Shown: positions 41,818-52,789, counted from the stretch's first letter. The stretch: 64,000 nucleotides of DNA from Megaustenia siamemsis (GCA_032433765.1 JAVIAB010000025.1:39925067-39989066), one strand, 5' to 3'. Notes: generated from the sequence alone by a model not told the origin. Program-made: numbers and translations.

Positions 41818-43085
41818 TATGATAATCAAAAAGACTACAACTATGATCATAAACAAAGATAATACTCAAAACCTACAAGTGGTTATCAAAGCGGAAGGAA
41901 TAGACCCGGAGACAGTTAGTTACAACTACCTTGTGCATACTGTAACTAGTGATCATCATGTGTCATACCAGTTGACGGAGGCAATCGTGTCCTTCCACTA
42001 TCATCTATCCACAGTACATAATATCAATTCTGTTGTTGACTGTTTTCCATTCCATGACACCAAGTTATCTAGCATCGTCTCACTTTGTCGTCCGCGATCT
42101 CTCTTTCCTTTTATTTTGCCAGATGTAACCAAGTATTCCAACTTTCCTCTTCTCATGATGTGCCCGAAGAATGTTGATTGTTTCTTTCTGATGTTTTTTT
42201 TTTAGGAGCTCCCTTTTTGTGTTAGCCTCTTTGGGAATTTCCTCGTTAATATTTTTTAGCTGCCCATGTAACTTTCGATATTCTTCTGAGAAATCCCATC
42301 TATGTGGCCTCTAATCGTCTTTTCATTTGTTTGTTTACTGTCCATGATTCGCTTCCATAGGTCAGAATTAGTTCTATATAGCACCGATGAACTCTCTTTC
42401 TCACTTATATTGGCATAGATTTGTTGCATAAGATATTTTTCATTTTTCTAAAATGCTATTTTGGGAAGAGCTATTCTGCTGTTTATTTTTGTGGTGCATC
42501 TTCCATCTAATGTTATTATATAACCAGTGATAGTAAGTATAAAACTGAAATAAACAAAAGAATAGGAATGGCAAAGAGCAGTTGTAATGTTATGAAAAAT
42601 ATACTAACATCAAAACAAATAACACCATGGCTAAAACTATGAATAGCAAAATGTTATATCTTCTCAATATTCCTGTATGGTGCAGAAACATGGACATTAG
42701 ACTAGAAAACAACAGAAAATTGAAGCCTTTGAAATGTGGATATATAGAAGAATAGGTAGAATTGGATGGAAAGAAAAGAAAACAAAACGATTAAGTCTTA
42801 AAACAACTAAAAATGAAAAGAGAACTACTAAACGCAATTCAAACAAGACAAATGTGATTTTGAGTGCATAAAAAAAGGTACAGCAGCCTGCTAAAAGTAA
42901 TCCTGAAGGGGGAAAATACCAGGTTAAAGAGGCAGACCAAGACTAACATGGACGAGTAACATTATATGATGGACAAGTCAGCCTATGACGACCTGCACCA
43001 TCAAATCAAGAGACAGCGCGGACTGGCGCTCCATGGTAGCCAACCTTCGATGTGGAGACGGCACTCCCTGGTGATGATTATTTTA
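41818..43085 (+). pseudogene. Non-LTR retrotransposon (LINE-A), split by a minus-strand LINE-B
   Basis: 41818-41948 encodes IIKKTTTMIINKDNTQNLQV, matching the segment after the RT core in the copy at 48190. 42521-43085 resumes with KTEINKRIGMAKSS and ends GGAGACGGCACTCCCTGGTG ATGATTATT. Frameshifts abound. TAACTAGTGAT at 41944 and TAACCAGTGAT at 42521 look like the target duplication of the intruder. Confidence 0.8.
41949..42520 (-). pseudogene. LINE-B inserted into LINE-A
   Basis: Minus strand carries the LINE-B C-terminus (reverse of TTTGTCGTCCGCGATCTC and CCTCTTCTCATGATGTGC), with the tail at the low-coordinate end (ATCATCATG). It interrupts LINE-A between the KEN and KTEINK segments. Confidence 0.8.
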
Positions 43086-43224
43086 TTATATGCCAGGCAC
43101 ATGATAATAGTAATAACACAACGACTTATGAGAATATATCACCACAACGAAATACCACTCTCAGAATAACATCACCATTTTGTAATATCATTTATATTTA
43201 GTATCACGACAATGTAATACCAAT

Positions 43225-43455
43225 ATAATACTTCTCACTGTTTATTAATACTTCTCACTATTTAGTTATACTTCTCACTATTTAGTTATACTTCTCACTA
43301 TTTAGTTATACTTCTCACTATTTAGTTATACTTCTCACTATTTAGTAATACTTCTCACTATTTAGTTATACTTCTCACTATTTAGTAATACTTCTCACTA
43401 TTTAATTATACTTCTCACTATTTAGTAATATTTCTCACTATTTAGTTATACTTGT
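43225..43455. repeat. 20 bp minisatellite, about 12 copies
   Basis: Unit: CTTCTCACTATTTAGTTATA with a TAGTAATA variant. It ends about 50 bases before exon F. Confidence 0.95.
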
Positions 43456-43506
43456 CACTTCTAATACCTTCATCATGTTAATTCCCCCACGTTGTGACTA
43501 CCACAG

Positions 43507-43605
43507 GTGTGGTACCACTCCAACTGCAGCTCTAAGGGGCGAGGCTGCTACAACACTAACCTGACAGACCACGGTGGTTGCTGTATCTGGTACAACGAGG
43601 CTCAG
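43507..43605 (+). CDS. DDX1: DDX1 exon F: cysteine-rich post-helicase block
   Basis: Encodes [20 protein letters not shown] and [13 protein letters not shown]. The VWYH..CSS.G.GCYNT..L...GGC.IWYNE pattern is characteristic of DDX1 just after the helicase domain. Acceptor GTTGTGACTACCACAG ends at 43506; donor CAG|GTAAGT at 43606, a consensus donor. Both ends are phase 0 (33 codons). The intron continues into a T21 run and G9 run at 43647-43677. Confidence 0.95.
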
Positions 43606-44127
43606 GTAAGTACTCTATCAGTGGCGTGGTCTGTGGGTAGGTGGGTTTTTTTTTTTTTTTTTTTTGTTTGGGGGGGGGTTGTTGTTCCTATGTTGTAAAT
43701 GGGGAAGGGGAGCGGGGGGTGTCTCTGCTGAAGAGTTTTTAGTGTTGAGTGGTAAACTCTACCGGGCAACTGAATCACTGAAACAGAAACGAGTAGAGAG
43801 TCCCTAGTACTAGTCTGAATGAGCCATGATGGCAGAAGAAAAAGTGTTCAGTGGTGTTTCATTACTTTGCTGTCCTTGCATTCCTTACTTGGCTGTCTAA
43901 ACGAAAGTGTGGCAATCACTGGTATTCTCACTGGGAGTTTATCTAGCAATCCGTACGTATACCGGTCATCATCATTATCATCTAGTGCCATCTCAGCATC
44001 AAAGATTATCTCTAGGGGAGAGGGAAAGGTAGCCGACTCCCATTGGCACAAAATATGTGTGACTTAAAGAAAGTGACTCTCTGTTAGTGTTATATCTTAT
44101 CACAGGTAGTTACTATGCTTGCTTGCT

Positions 44128-44303
44128 TGCGTGCGTTCGCCCGATGACTAAAGTATTCTAGAGTATTCGTAGACTGTAGAATTCCTCTTTGTCATCCGTC
44201 CTTAAAAGAACGTTAAGTGGGCGTGTATGCGTTGTGTTGTGGTTTGCAGTATAACTGTTATATTTGCGCCTTTCGGCCCAACACATCCGACTTCAGCACG
44301 AGG
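44128..44303 (+). mobile_element. Dispersed repeat E1, truncated copy
   Basis: GCGTTCGCCCGATGACTAAA through TTTCGGCCCAACACATCCGA and CTTCAGCACG, nearly identical to 62846-63010, then it stops. The left flank is a CTTG tetranucleotide repeat. Bases 43680-44120 are unassigned. Confidence 0.85.
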
Positions 44304-44361
44304 TAGTTACTAAAGTATGCTTGTCCTAATGATCACAATTTAATGAGCACTCATTTATAAT

Positions 44362-44510
44362 TAGGACGGGGGGACTAGTTAGTCTCGAGACAAGACGCCG
44401 GTCTCGAGACAGAGAGGTTGTGAGTTCAGATCCCGGCTGCACCAGTTGGGATTTTTAATTTATGATTTCTCTCTGCGGCAACCACCCCTGGTCTCAACAG
44501 CGAGGCCCGG
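44362..44510 (+). mobile_element. tRNA-like SINE head (third family)
   Basis: GGGACTAGTTAGTCTCGAGA (box A-like) and GAGTTCAGATCCCGGC (box B-like) are about 50 bases apart. Body: TTTCTCTCTGCGGCAACCAC. It leads straight into the tandem array at 44510, whose unit starts inside this element. Similarity to a tRNA is partial. Confidence 0.5.
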
Positions 44511-44882
44511 CTTGAAACGTCAATTACTCATCGGCGGGGAAAAAAATGAGCATCTCCATTCTTCATTGAAACGTCAATTACTCATCGGCTGGAAAAAAAT
44601 GAGCATCTCCATTGAAACGTCAATTACTCATCGGCGGAAAAATGAGCATCTCCATTGAAACGTCAATTACTCATCGGCGGAAAAAATGAGCATCTCCATT
44701 GAAACGTCAATTACTCATCGGCGGAAAAAATGAGCATCTCCATTGAAACGTCAATTACTCATCGGCGGGAAAAAATGAGCATCTCCATTGAAACGTCAAT
44801 TACTCATCGGCGGAAAAAAATGAGCATCTCCATTGAAACGTCAATTACTCATCGGCGGAAAAAAAATGAGCATCTCCAAAGT
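44510..44882. repeat. ~45 bp tandem repeat grown from the SINE body, about 8 copies
   Basis: Unit: TTGAAACGTCAATTACTCAT, CGGCGGAAAAAAATGAGCAT, CTCCA. The A run varies from 4 to 8, changing unit length. The first unit is continuous with the SINE body and the last passes into AAAGTCGGAGTTATCTGCC, probably the rest of the element. Confidence 0.9.
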
Positions 44883-45154
44883 CGGAGTTATCTGCCTGTG
44901 CGGCGAGGGAGGATCCATGTCAGCCACACAGCTGCCAGGGAAAAGGCGGGTTGACTCACAGAATTTAGCTCCTCGTCTCTAGCAACTTCGCCAGAGGTGA
45001 AAGCTTGTGAACGGGAAAAAAAATTAAAAAATTAGGATACATTTCATCAAGGAAGAACACCGGAACATACAAAGTTAGATCAACTAAATGCCCACGCTTA
45101 ACAAACACAAATAATAATAATAAAAGCACCCGAATTGCGAGACGATCTAATTTG

Positions 45155-47092
45155 TGACATTCAACGGTATCTGAGAACCATTGTAGTTTTTGATGTGACG
45201 TAAACTAATGGGACGGTATCTGAGAACCATTGTAGTTTTTGATGTGACGTCAACTAATGGGACGGTATCTGAGAACCATTGTAGTTTTTGATGTGACGTC
45301 AACTAATGGGACGGTATCTGAGAACCATTGTAGTTTTTGATGTGACGTCAACTATTGGGACGGTATCTGAGAACCATTGTAGTTTTTGATGTGACGTCAA
45401 CTAATGGGACGGTATCTGAGAACCATTGTAGTTTTTGATGTGACGTCAACTATTGGGACGGTATCTGAGAACCATTGTAGTTTTTGATGTGACGTCAACT
45501 AATGGGACGGTATCTGAGAACCATTGTAGTTTTTGATGTGACGTCAACTAATGGGACGGTATCTGAGAACTATTGTAGTTTTTGATGTGACGTCAACTAA
45601 TGGGACGGTATCTGAGAACTATTGTAGTTTTTGATGTGACGTCAACTATAGGGACGGTATCTGAGAACCATTGTAGTTTTTGGTGTGACGTCAACTATTG
45701 GGACAGTATCTGAGAACCATTGTAGTTTTAGATTAGACGTTGACGTCAACTATTGGGACGGTATCTGAGAACCATTGTAGTTTTTGATGTGACGTCAACT
45801 ATTGGGACGGTATCTGAGAACCATTGTAGTTTTTGGTGTGACGTCAACTAATGGGACGGTATCTGAGAACCATTGTAGTTTTTGATGTGACGATGACGTC
45901 AACTATTGGGACGGTATCTGAGAACCATTGTAGTTTTTGATGTGACGTCAACTATTGGGGCGGTATCTGAGAACCATTGTAGTTTTTGGTGTGACGTCAA
46001 CTATTGGGACGGTATCTGAGAAAAATTGTAGTTTTTGATGTGACGTCAACTATTCGGACGGTATCTGAGAACCATTGTAGTTTTTGATGTGACGTCAACT
46101 ATAGGAACGGTATCTGAGAACCATTGTAGTTTTTGATGTGACGTCAACTATAGGGACGGTATCTGAGAACTATTGTAGTTTTTGATGTGACGTCAACTAT
46201 TGGGACGGTATCTGAGAACCATTGTAGTTTTTGGTGTGACCTCAACTATTGGGACGGTATCTGAGAACCATTGTAGGTTTTGGTGTGACGTCAACTATTG
46301 GGACGGTATCTGGGAACCATTGTAGTTTTTGGTGTGACCTCAACTATTGGGACGGTATCTGAGAACCATTGTAGGTTTTGGTGTGACGTCAACTATTGGG
46401 ACGGTATTTGAGAACCATTGTAGGTTTTGGTGTGACGTCAACTATTGGGACGGTATTTGAGAACCATTGTAGTTTTTGGTGTGACGTCAACTATTGGGAC
46501 GGTATTTGAGAACCATTGTAGGTTTTGGTGTTACGTCAACTATTGGGACGGTATTTGAGAACCATTGTAGGTTTTGATGTGACGTCAACTATTGGACGGT
46601 ATTTGAGAACCATTGTAGTTTTTTTATGTGACCTCAACTATTGGGACGGTATCTGAGAACCATTATAGTTTTTGGTGTGACGTCAACTATTGGGACGGTA
46701 TCTGCGAACCATTGTAGGTTTTGGTGTGACGTCAACTATTGCGACGGTATTTGAGAACCATTGTAGGTTTTGGTGTGACGTCAACTATTGGGACGGTATC
46801 TGAGAACCATTGTAGGTTTTGGTGTGACGTCAACTATTGGGACGGTATCTGAGAACCATTGTAGGTTTTGGTGTGACGTCAACTATTGGGACGGTATCTG
46901 AGAACCATTGTAGGTTTTGGTGTGACGTCAACTATTGGGACGGTATCTGAGAACCATTGTAGTTTTGGTGTGACCTCAACTATTGGGACGGTATCTGAGA
47001 ACCATTGTAGGTTTTGGTGTGACCTCAACTATTGGGACGGTATCTGAGAACCATTGTAGTTTTGGTGTGACCTCACCTATTGGGTTAGTGTT
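45155..47092. repeat. 49 bp minisatellite with CRE palindromes, about 39 copies
   Basis: Unit: GGGACGGTATCTGAGAACCA, TTGTAGTTTTTGATGTGACG, TCAACTATT. By eye about 31 of the units contain the perfect palindrome TGACGTCA; others have TGACCTCA, TTACGTCA or TGACGTAA. One further copy is stranded at 47295-47335 beyond an inserted element. Left copies carry TTTTTGATG, right copies GTTTTGGTG. Bases 44883-45154 are unassigned. Confidence 0.97.
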
Positions 47093-47292
47093 TACTTTAG
47101 TATTTATATCTTAGTTTAGTCCTTTTACTTATTGTTTTTGTCTTGGTTGTTTCGTTATTAGTTTTGTGTGTGTGTTTTTTTTTGTTTGTTCCTGCTGAAG
47201 GCCTATTGGGCCGAAACGTCGTTTAGTCTGTGTCGTCCACTTATCACGTAAAGCTTCTTACATACCATTTGTTTCTATTTTTTAATTTTCCT
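47093..47292 (+). mobile_element. Dispersed repeat E3 with CTGAAGGCC...GGCCGAAAC motif
   Basis: Contains TTCCTGCTGAAGGCCTATTG then GGCCGAAACGTCG, followed by TTATCACGTAAAGCTTCTTA. It interrupts the 49 bp array, which resumes at 47293 (TCTGAGAACCATTG). Relatives lie at 52436-52615 (-) and 53850-53990 (-). Confidence 0.75.
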
Positions 47293-47339
47293 CTGAGAAC
47301 CATTGTAGTTTTTGGTGTGACGTCAACTAATGGGAGATT

Positions 47340-47684
47340 ACTCTCTCGCTGAAATAATGTATCGGACTATACTAGACCTACCCCATAATACAACCCTAAA
47401 ATGTATGTAAATGTGTCCCCACAAATGGGCTGAGCGACGTCCCTTCATCGGCTACTTCCAACATCAGACATGGTAATCACTTTTTGAATGTCACTTTTTC
47501 ATAAAAAAATATTCCGAGCCAGTAGATTTATTTTTTGAGAGGAGAGACAGACAAGAAGGTTAAAAGATCATGTTGCTAGGAGACGCAACTTCTTGCACTA
47601 TTCGCTTTGGTTGAAATATGGCTTCTTATTTAGACAGATCATTCGTTGATTTTGTCATGAAAATGGGTTTTTAACTTGTCTGTG
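47340..47684. other. Unassigned intronic sequence
   Basis: No array, gene or recognised element seen. Confidence 0.5.
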
Positions 47685-48189
47685 ATACCCACGAGCTTGT
47701 ACTCTTGTTATGTAAATCCATAGATTATATCCACAAGATTGTACTCTTTATCATGTAAATCCATAGATTATATCCACAAGATTGCACTCTTTATCATGTA
47801 AATCCATAGATTGTATCCATATGATTGTACTCTTTATAATGTAAATCCATAGATTATATCCACAAGATTGTACTCTTTATAATGTAAATCCATAGATTAT
47901 ATCCATATGATTGTACTCTTTATAATGTAAATCCAAAGATTATATTCATAAGATTGTACTCTTTATCATGTAAATCTACAGATTATATCCATAAGATTGC
48001 ACTCTTTATCATGTAAATCCATAGATTATATCCATAAGATTGTACTCTTTATTATGTAAATCAATAGATTATATCCATAAGATTGTACTCTTTATCATGT
48101 AAATATATAGATTATATCCACAAGATTGTACTCATTATCATGTAAATCCAAATATTATATCCATAAGATTGTACTCTTTATCATGTAAA
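47685..48189. repeat. 43 bp minisatellite, about 12 copies, interrupted by a LINE
   Basis: Unit: TCCATAAGATTGTACTCTTT, ATCATGTAAATCCATAGATT, ATA. The same array continues at 49446-49610 after the retroelement. Confidence 0.93.
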
Positions 48190-49113
48190 CACACCCATTG
48201 ATATAAAAAGAGCAGTAAGACAGGGATGCATCCTATCACCAAGCGTGTTCAATCTATACACTGAGCAAATTTTTAAAAACATCACAGAGATGCCAGGCCT
48301 AAACATTAATGGAATGATAATCAATAACCTAAGATATGTTGATGATACTGTTCTACTAGCAGAAAATCCTAAAAATCTACAACAATTACTTAATGAAATA
48401 AACATGTCAAGCAAAAAATATGGACTAGATATGAATATCAAAAAGACTAAAACTATGATCATAAACAAAGAAAATACTCAAACCCACAAGTGGATATCAA
48501 AATTGAAGGAATAGACCTGGAAATAGTTCAGAACTACAACTACCTTTGACATACTATAACCAATGATGGAAAATGTAAAACTGAAATAAACAAAAATATA
48601 GGAATGTTAAAAAGTAATTTTAATGTCATGAAGAACATACCAACATCAAAACAAATAACACTAGGACTAAAACTAAGAATAGCAAAATGTTATGTTTTCT
48701 CAACATTCCTATATGGTGCAGAAACATGGACATGAGACAAGAAAACAGAACAGAGAATTGAAGCCTTTGAAATGTGGATATATAGAAGAATAGGTAGAAT
48801 TGGATGGAAGGAAAAGAAAACAAACGAAGTCTTAAAACAACTAAAAATGAAAAGAGAACCACTAAGCACAATTCAAACAAGACAAATGCGATTTTTGGGC
48901 TATGTTAAAAGACACAACAGCCTACTAAAAGTAATCCTGGAGGGTAAAATACAAGGTAAAAGAGGCAGAAGCAGACCAAGACTAACATGGATGCGTAACA
49001 TCAAAAGATGGACAAGTAATCCTATGACAAATCTGCACCATCAAAGCAAGAGACAGAGTGGAATGGCGCTCCATGGTAGCCAACCTTCGATGCGGAGACA
49101 GCACTCAGTGATG
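48190..49113 (+). pseudogene. LINE-A reverse transcriptase and C-terminal region, frameshifted
   Basis: Best retroelement copy in the window. KRAVRQGCILSPSVFNLYTE is RT block 4 (QG..LSP..FN) and LRYVDDTVLLAENPKNLQQL holds the YVDD catalytic box. After IKKTKTMIINKENTQ a frameshift occurs; later frames give FSTFLYGAETWT, IEAFEMWIYRRIGRIGWKEK, MRFLGYVKRHNSLLKVILEG and KRGRSRPRLTWMRNIKRWTS. This is the order of an endonuclease-type non-LTR polyprotein. The 5' part with the endonuclease is missing. Clade is not determined. Confidence 0.88.
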
Positions 49114-49445
49114 ATGATGATGATGATGATGACAAAAATAAATAGTTCAGCTATTCTATCTATGGAACCAGTTTTGTTGCAGTCAGGAATTCCCCAAAAG
49201 CGCTGAACCACTTGTTGTTCAACAAAAAAAATGCATCAATAAATTCAATAGAGCAGGTTACTACGTGCACGGCCTACTCTACTGCACAAGCGACAATTCC
49301 AAATCTCCTTAGTCGCCTCTTACAACATGCGTGGCAGGTAACAGTGGCTCTGTTCTTTTGTTCTGTGGCTTCAGAGAGCCACACGGGGTACGACTAGAAC
49401 TGAAATAAGAGACCTTCGTTGCGGAGATGGCACTCGATGATGATG
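48190..49445 (+). mobile_element. LINE-A insertion with passenger segment, flanked by 10-base target duplication
   Basis: ATCATGTAAA at 48180-48189 and 49446-49455 flanks the insertion in the middle of the 43 bp array. 48190-49135 is the 5'-truncated LINE ending in a (GAT)n tail. 49136-49445 is extra sequence that contains the E2 block ATCTCCTTAGTCGCCTCTTA and ends in a second LINE-like terminus, ACCTTCGTTGCGGAGATGGC then ACTCGATGATGATG. Confidence 0.85.
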
Positions 49446-49620
49446 ATCATGTAAATCCATAGATTATACTCATAAGAGTATACTCTTTATCATATAAATC
49501 CAATGATTATACTCATAAGATTGTACTCTTTATCATATAAATCCAATGATTATACTCATAAGATTGTACTCTTTATCATATAAACCAATAGATTATATCC
49601 ATAAGATCGTAATAATTGCC
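49446..49620. repeat. Right remainder of the 43 bp minisatellite
   Basis: About four diverged units (ATCCAATGATTATACTCATA, AGATTGTACTCTTTATCATA). Bases 49621-49990 contain decayed units with TATATCCACAAG and then unassigned sequence. Confidence 0.85.
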
Positions 49621-49997
49621 CCTGTAAATCTGTAGGTTATATCAACAAAATTGTACGCGTTGTCCTCTAACAGGTTATATCCACAAGGTTATACTCTTTG
49701 TCGTTAATCCATTGGGTATATCCACAAAGTTGCAACAACTATCCACTAATCCAAGAGTTACTTCCACTTAGTGATCACAACACCAAATAACCCAATGGTT
49801 TATATCTGAAGATAGAAACTGAGCTCAGTAGTACGCTGGTTACACCCTCATGGCCTCTCACGAATGCGGTGTAAGCTCATTGATAATGGACGCCTTCAGT
49901 CGTGACTTCAACACCTCTTACGGAAAAGACGGCCTTTCAACTGCAGAACATGCAGCGAATGAATATTTCATCTTATAGACAGACATCTAAACTATTC

Positions 49998-50043
<46 letters not shown>

Positions 50044-50335
50044 ATGTATGTATGTATGTATGTATGTATGTATGTATGTATGTATATGTGTCTGCCTGCC
50101 TGCCTGTCTGTCTGTCTGTCTGTTTTTGTCTGTCTGTATGTATGTCTGTCTGTCTGTATGTCTGTCTGTCTGTCTGTTTTTGTCTGTCTGTATGTATGTC
50201 TGTCTATCTGTATGTCTGTCTGCCTGCCTGCCTGCCTGCCTGTCTGTCTGTTTTTGTCTGTCTGCCTGCATGTCTGTCTGTCTGTCTGTCTGTCTGCCTG
50301 CCTGCCTGCCTGTCTGTCTGTGTCTGTCTGTACTG
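49998..50335. repeat. (GTCT)n / (GTAT)n / (GCCT)n compound microsatellite
   Basis: Tetranucleotide tract dominated by CTGT, with CTGTATGTATG and CTGCCTGCC blocks. A block with CTGTTTTTGTCTGTCTGTAT is repeated. Frames across it on both strands are by-products. Confidence 0.97.
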
Positions 50336-50389
50336 CCCTTTATTTTATATCTCATTAAGTTCGTCTCCCACTCAACCCGTGTACCTCCT

Positions 50390-51085
50390 AAACTCATGTA
50401 CCTCATACCTTCTAACCCCGCATTCCTCCTAACGCCACATACTCCTAGCCACACATACCTCATCTTCTAATTGCACATACCTCCTGACCCCTTATACCTT
50501 CTATCTTCACATACCATCTAACCCCACATACATCCTCTCCTAATTCCACATACTACCTACCTCTACTTAACCCCTGTCTCCACATACCACCTAACCACAC
50601 ATATCTCCTGTCTCCACATACCACCTAACCTTACATACGTCTTTACCCCACATACCTCCTAACCTTACATACCTCCTAACCTTACATACCTCCTACCTCC
50701 ACATAACTCCTGCCTCCACGTACCTCCTAACCCCACATACCTCCTAACCCCACATACCTCCTAACCCCACATACCTCCTACCGCCACATATCTTCTAGCT
50801 CCACATACCATCTGCCTCCATGTACCTCCTATGCCCATATACCTTCTACTTCCACATACCTTCTAACCCCACATACCTCCTACCTCCACATACCTCCTAA
50901 CCCTACATACCTCCTACCTCCACATACCTCATGTCTCCGCATACCTCCTAACACCACATACCTCCTACCTCCACATATCTCCTAACACCACATACTTCCT
51001 ACCTCCACATACCTACTAATCCCACATACCTCCTACCTCCGCATACCTCCTAACACCACATACTTCCTACCTCCACATACCTACT
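50390..51085. repeat. ~17 bp pyrimidine-rich minisatellite running into the exon G acceptor, about 40 copies
   Basis: Unit: CACATACCTCCTAACCC with CTACCTC and CTTCTA variants. The final units supply the polypyrimidine tract of the acceptor (ACCTACTACCTCCCCAG). Confidence 0.92.
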
Positions 51086-51095
51086 ACCTCCCCAG

Positions 51096-51216
51096 CTCTT
51101 GAATGACGTAGAGGACCACCTGGATGTGACCATAGACCGGGTCAGCCCAGAGATCAAGGTACCGATCAACGAGTTTGATGGCAAAGTGACCTACGGCCAG
51201 CGACGGAAGGCCGGTG
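51096..51216 (+). CDS. DDX1: DDX1 exon G: C-terminal extension
   Basis: Encodes [20 protein letters not shown] followed by [35 protein letters not shown] is strongly conserved in DDX1. Acceptor CTACCTCCCCAG ends at 51095; donor GTGAGT at 51217, leaving one base (phase 1). About 40 further residues are expected, so at least one more exon lies beyond 64000 or was missed in 51217-64000. Confidence 0.94.
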
Positions 51217-51234
51217 GTGAGTACCCATGCCCAT

Positions 51235-51525
51235 TCCATTTCTTTTACGTTATCTCTATATTTCTCTCCATTTAAATATATTATTATTGTTCTCTTTCTT
51301 TCTCCTTCCTCTTTCTCTCTACTTCTTTCTCGTTCATTTTCATTTCCTCTTTCTTTCTCCTTTCTCTTTTTTTCTTCTTCATTTTCTCTCCTTCATTTTC
51401 TCTCTTCAATTCTTTCTCTCTCCTTCTCTTTCTCTACCCTCTTTTTCTCTCCTATTTGTTCCCTCTTTCTTTCTCTCTCTCTCTCTCTCTTCATATTCCA
51501 TGTCTTTCTCTCGCAATCGTTTTCT
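51235..51525. repeat. CT-rich low-complexity tract
   Basis: TTTCTCTCTCC-type sequence ending in a (CT)n run at 51473-51490, then a short (CA)n at 51530. The tract is complementary in character to the GA tract that follows. Confidence 0.85.
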
Positions 51526-51637
51526 CCCACACACACACACATCCATACATTCTCTCATGATGAGTTACTTGCCTCCATCATATTCTCTCATTATGTTTAT
51601 ATATCTTACTATTCTCCCACTTCTATTATGTTGTCTC

Positions 51638-51832
51638 TATGAGGAGAGAGAGGGAAGGAAGAAAAGAGAGGGGAGAGCGGAAGGAGACGGATAGAAGGAG
51701 AGTGGGAGGAAGGAAGGACTGGACGACAGGGTGAAGGAATGAGAGAGGGACAAAAGAGAGAAGGATGGAAGGAGATATGGAGAAAGGAGGAGAGATGGAA
51801 GGAAGGAAATATTAAAGGAAGGGGAGACAAAG
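51638..51832. repeat. GA-rich low-complexity tract
   Basis: GAGAGAGAGGGAAGGAAG-type sequence on the plus strand. With 51235-51525 it forms an imperfect purine/pyrimidine inverted pair. Confidence 0.85.
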
Positions 51833-52430
51833 AGTGATGATGATGGTCCGCGCGCTCGCTCCGCTAAACCTCCACCCCGTCCTCCCCCTTTTACACAGAC
51901 TAACCACGTGGTGTCCACGGTCAACGCCCGAGAAACATTCACTCGTATAATTGATTTATGAACCTCGGCGTCTCCTCGAGACGGATGAGAAAGGGCCGTC
52001 GCATGAACGGGACACGTGTCTGAGACAGCCCAATCTGGCAATGAAGATTGATGGACGTGCAGCCTGGCATTTCTCGATGCCTTTTAAACACGATCTTAGT
52101 TAGAAACGGTGTCGAGATGGCCTAGTGGCGCCTGCAGGTCAAGGTAATCAACGGTCAGGCCTTGTGGGGAAACTTCCAGGCTGCTATCAAATAAAAAAAT
52201 TAGAGCAGCCCAGGTAGGCAGGCAGATATGATTTGAATAGCAGTAAAGACATCAAGATGTGAAACGGCTGTAAAGATGATAATGACGATTTTTTTTTTTT
52301 TAAAGTAGTATGGTAACAGGTTACGGAAAAGAAATACAAATGAATGCATAAAAAAGCGAAGCTGCAGTAAAGCTAAATGTGAGGGAGAATTGAAAAAAAA
52401 ATAGAGAAAATGGTATTGTAAAAGAAGCTT
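51833..52430. other. Unassigned segment, partly GC-rich
   Basis: 51840-52160 is CpG-rich (CCGCGCGCTCGCTCCGC). GAGATGGCCTAGTGGCGC at 52115 resembles a box A, but no box B was found at tRNA spacing. Nothing else recognised. Confidence 0.4.
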
Positions 52431-52435
52431 TACGT

Positions 52436-52615
52436 GATTAGTAGATGACACAGATTTGAACGACGTTTCGGCTCAATGGGCCTTCAGCAGGAACAAACAA
52501 ACAACACACACATACAGATATGTAAGTAAATAAAACTGATCCTACATAGATAACTAGTAACGAAACATCCAAAACAAAATAATCGAAATTGGTTAAAGAA
52601 AAGAAAGATGACTTC
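52436..52615 (-). mobile_element. Dispersed repeat E3, minus-strand copy
   Basis: Reverse complement gives TTCCTGCTGAAGGCCCATTG then AGCCGAAACGTCGTT and ATCACGTAAAGCTT, like 47093-47292. Confidence 0.75.
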
Positions 52616-52789
52616 CCTGTGTCGTGGACCGTGGTCAGAATGGGAAAGAAATAGTCACACGGGTGTAGCTGTAACTATACCCTGCTGGTCAGGGCCGTGT
52701 GAAGGGTTTTAAAAATACACGAGTGGGGGGAACGCTGTCTAGGTTACCTCGACTGCATTGACAATGTCTAAAAGTATCTAAGGGCCCAC

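Larger units (their letters stand above)
12132..51216 (+). other. DDX1: DDX1 gene, partial: seven internal exons across 39 kb
   Basis: The exons join with introns 12279-17541 (phase 1), 17616-24138 (phase 0), 24212-28497 (phase 1), 28571-37422 (phase 2), 37466-43506 (phase 0) and 43606-51095 (phase 0). All are GT-AG and all joins keep the reading frame. The flanking introns run off both ends (at least 12.1 kb left, at least 12.7 kb right). Coverage starts just before motif IV and stops at [10 protein letters not shown], about 40 residues before the usual C-terminus. The predicted 210 residues show no premature stop, and motifs IV, V and VI are intact, so the gene looks functional. Introns hold nearly all repeats listed below. 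Confidence 0.93.

Noticed and set aside
49902..50463. Cysteine-rich frames (VCLSVCLSVC)
   Set aside because: By-products of a (GTCT)n microsatellite, not a cysteine-rich peptide gene.
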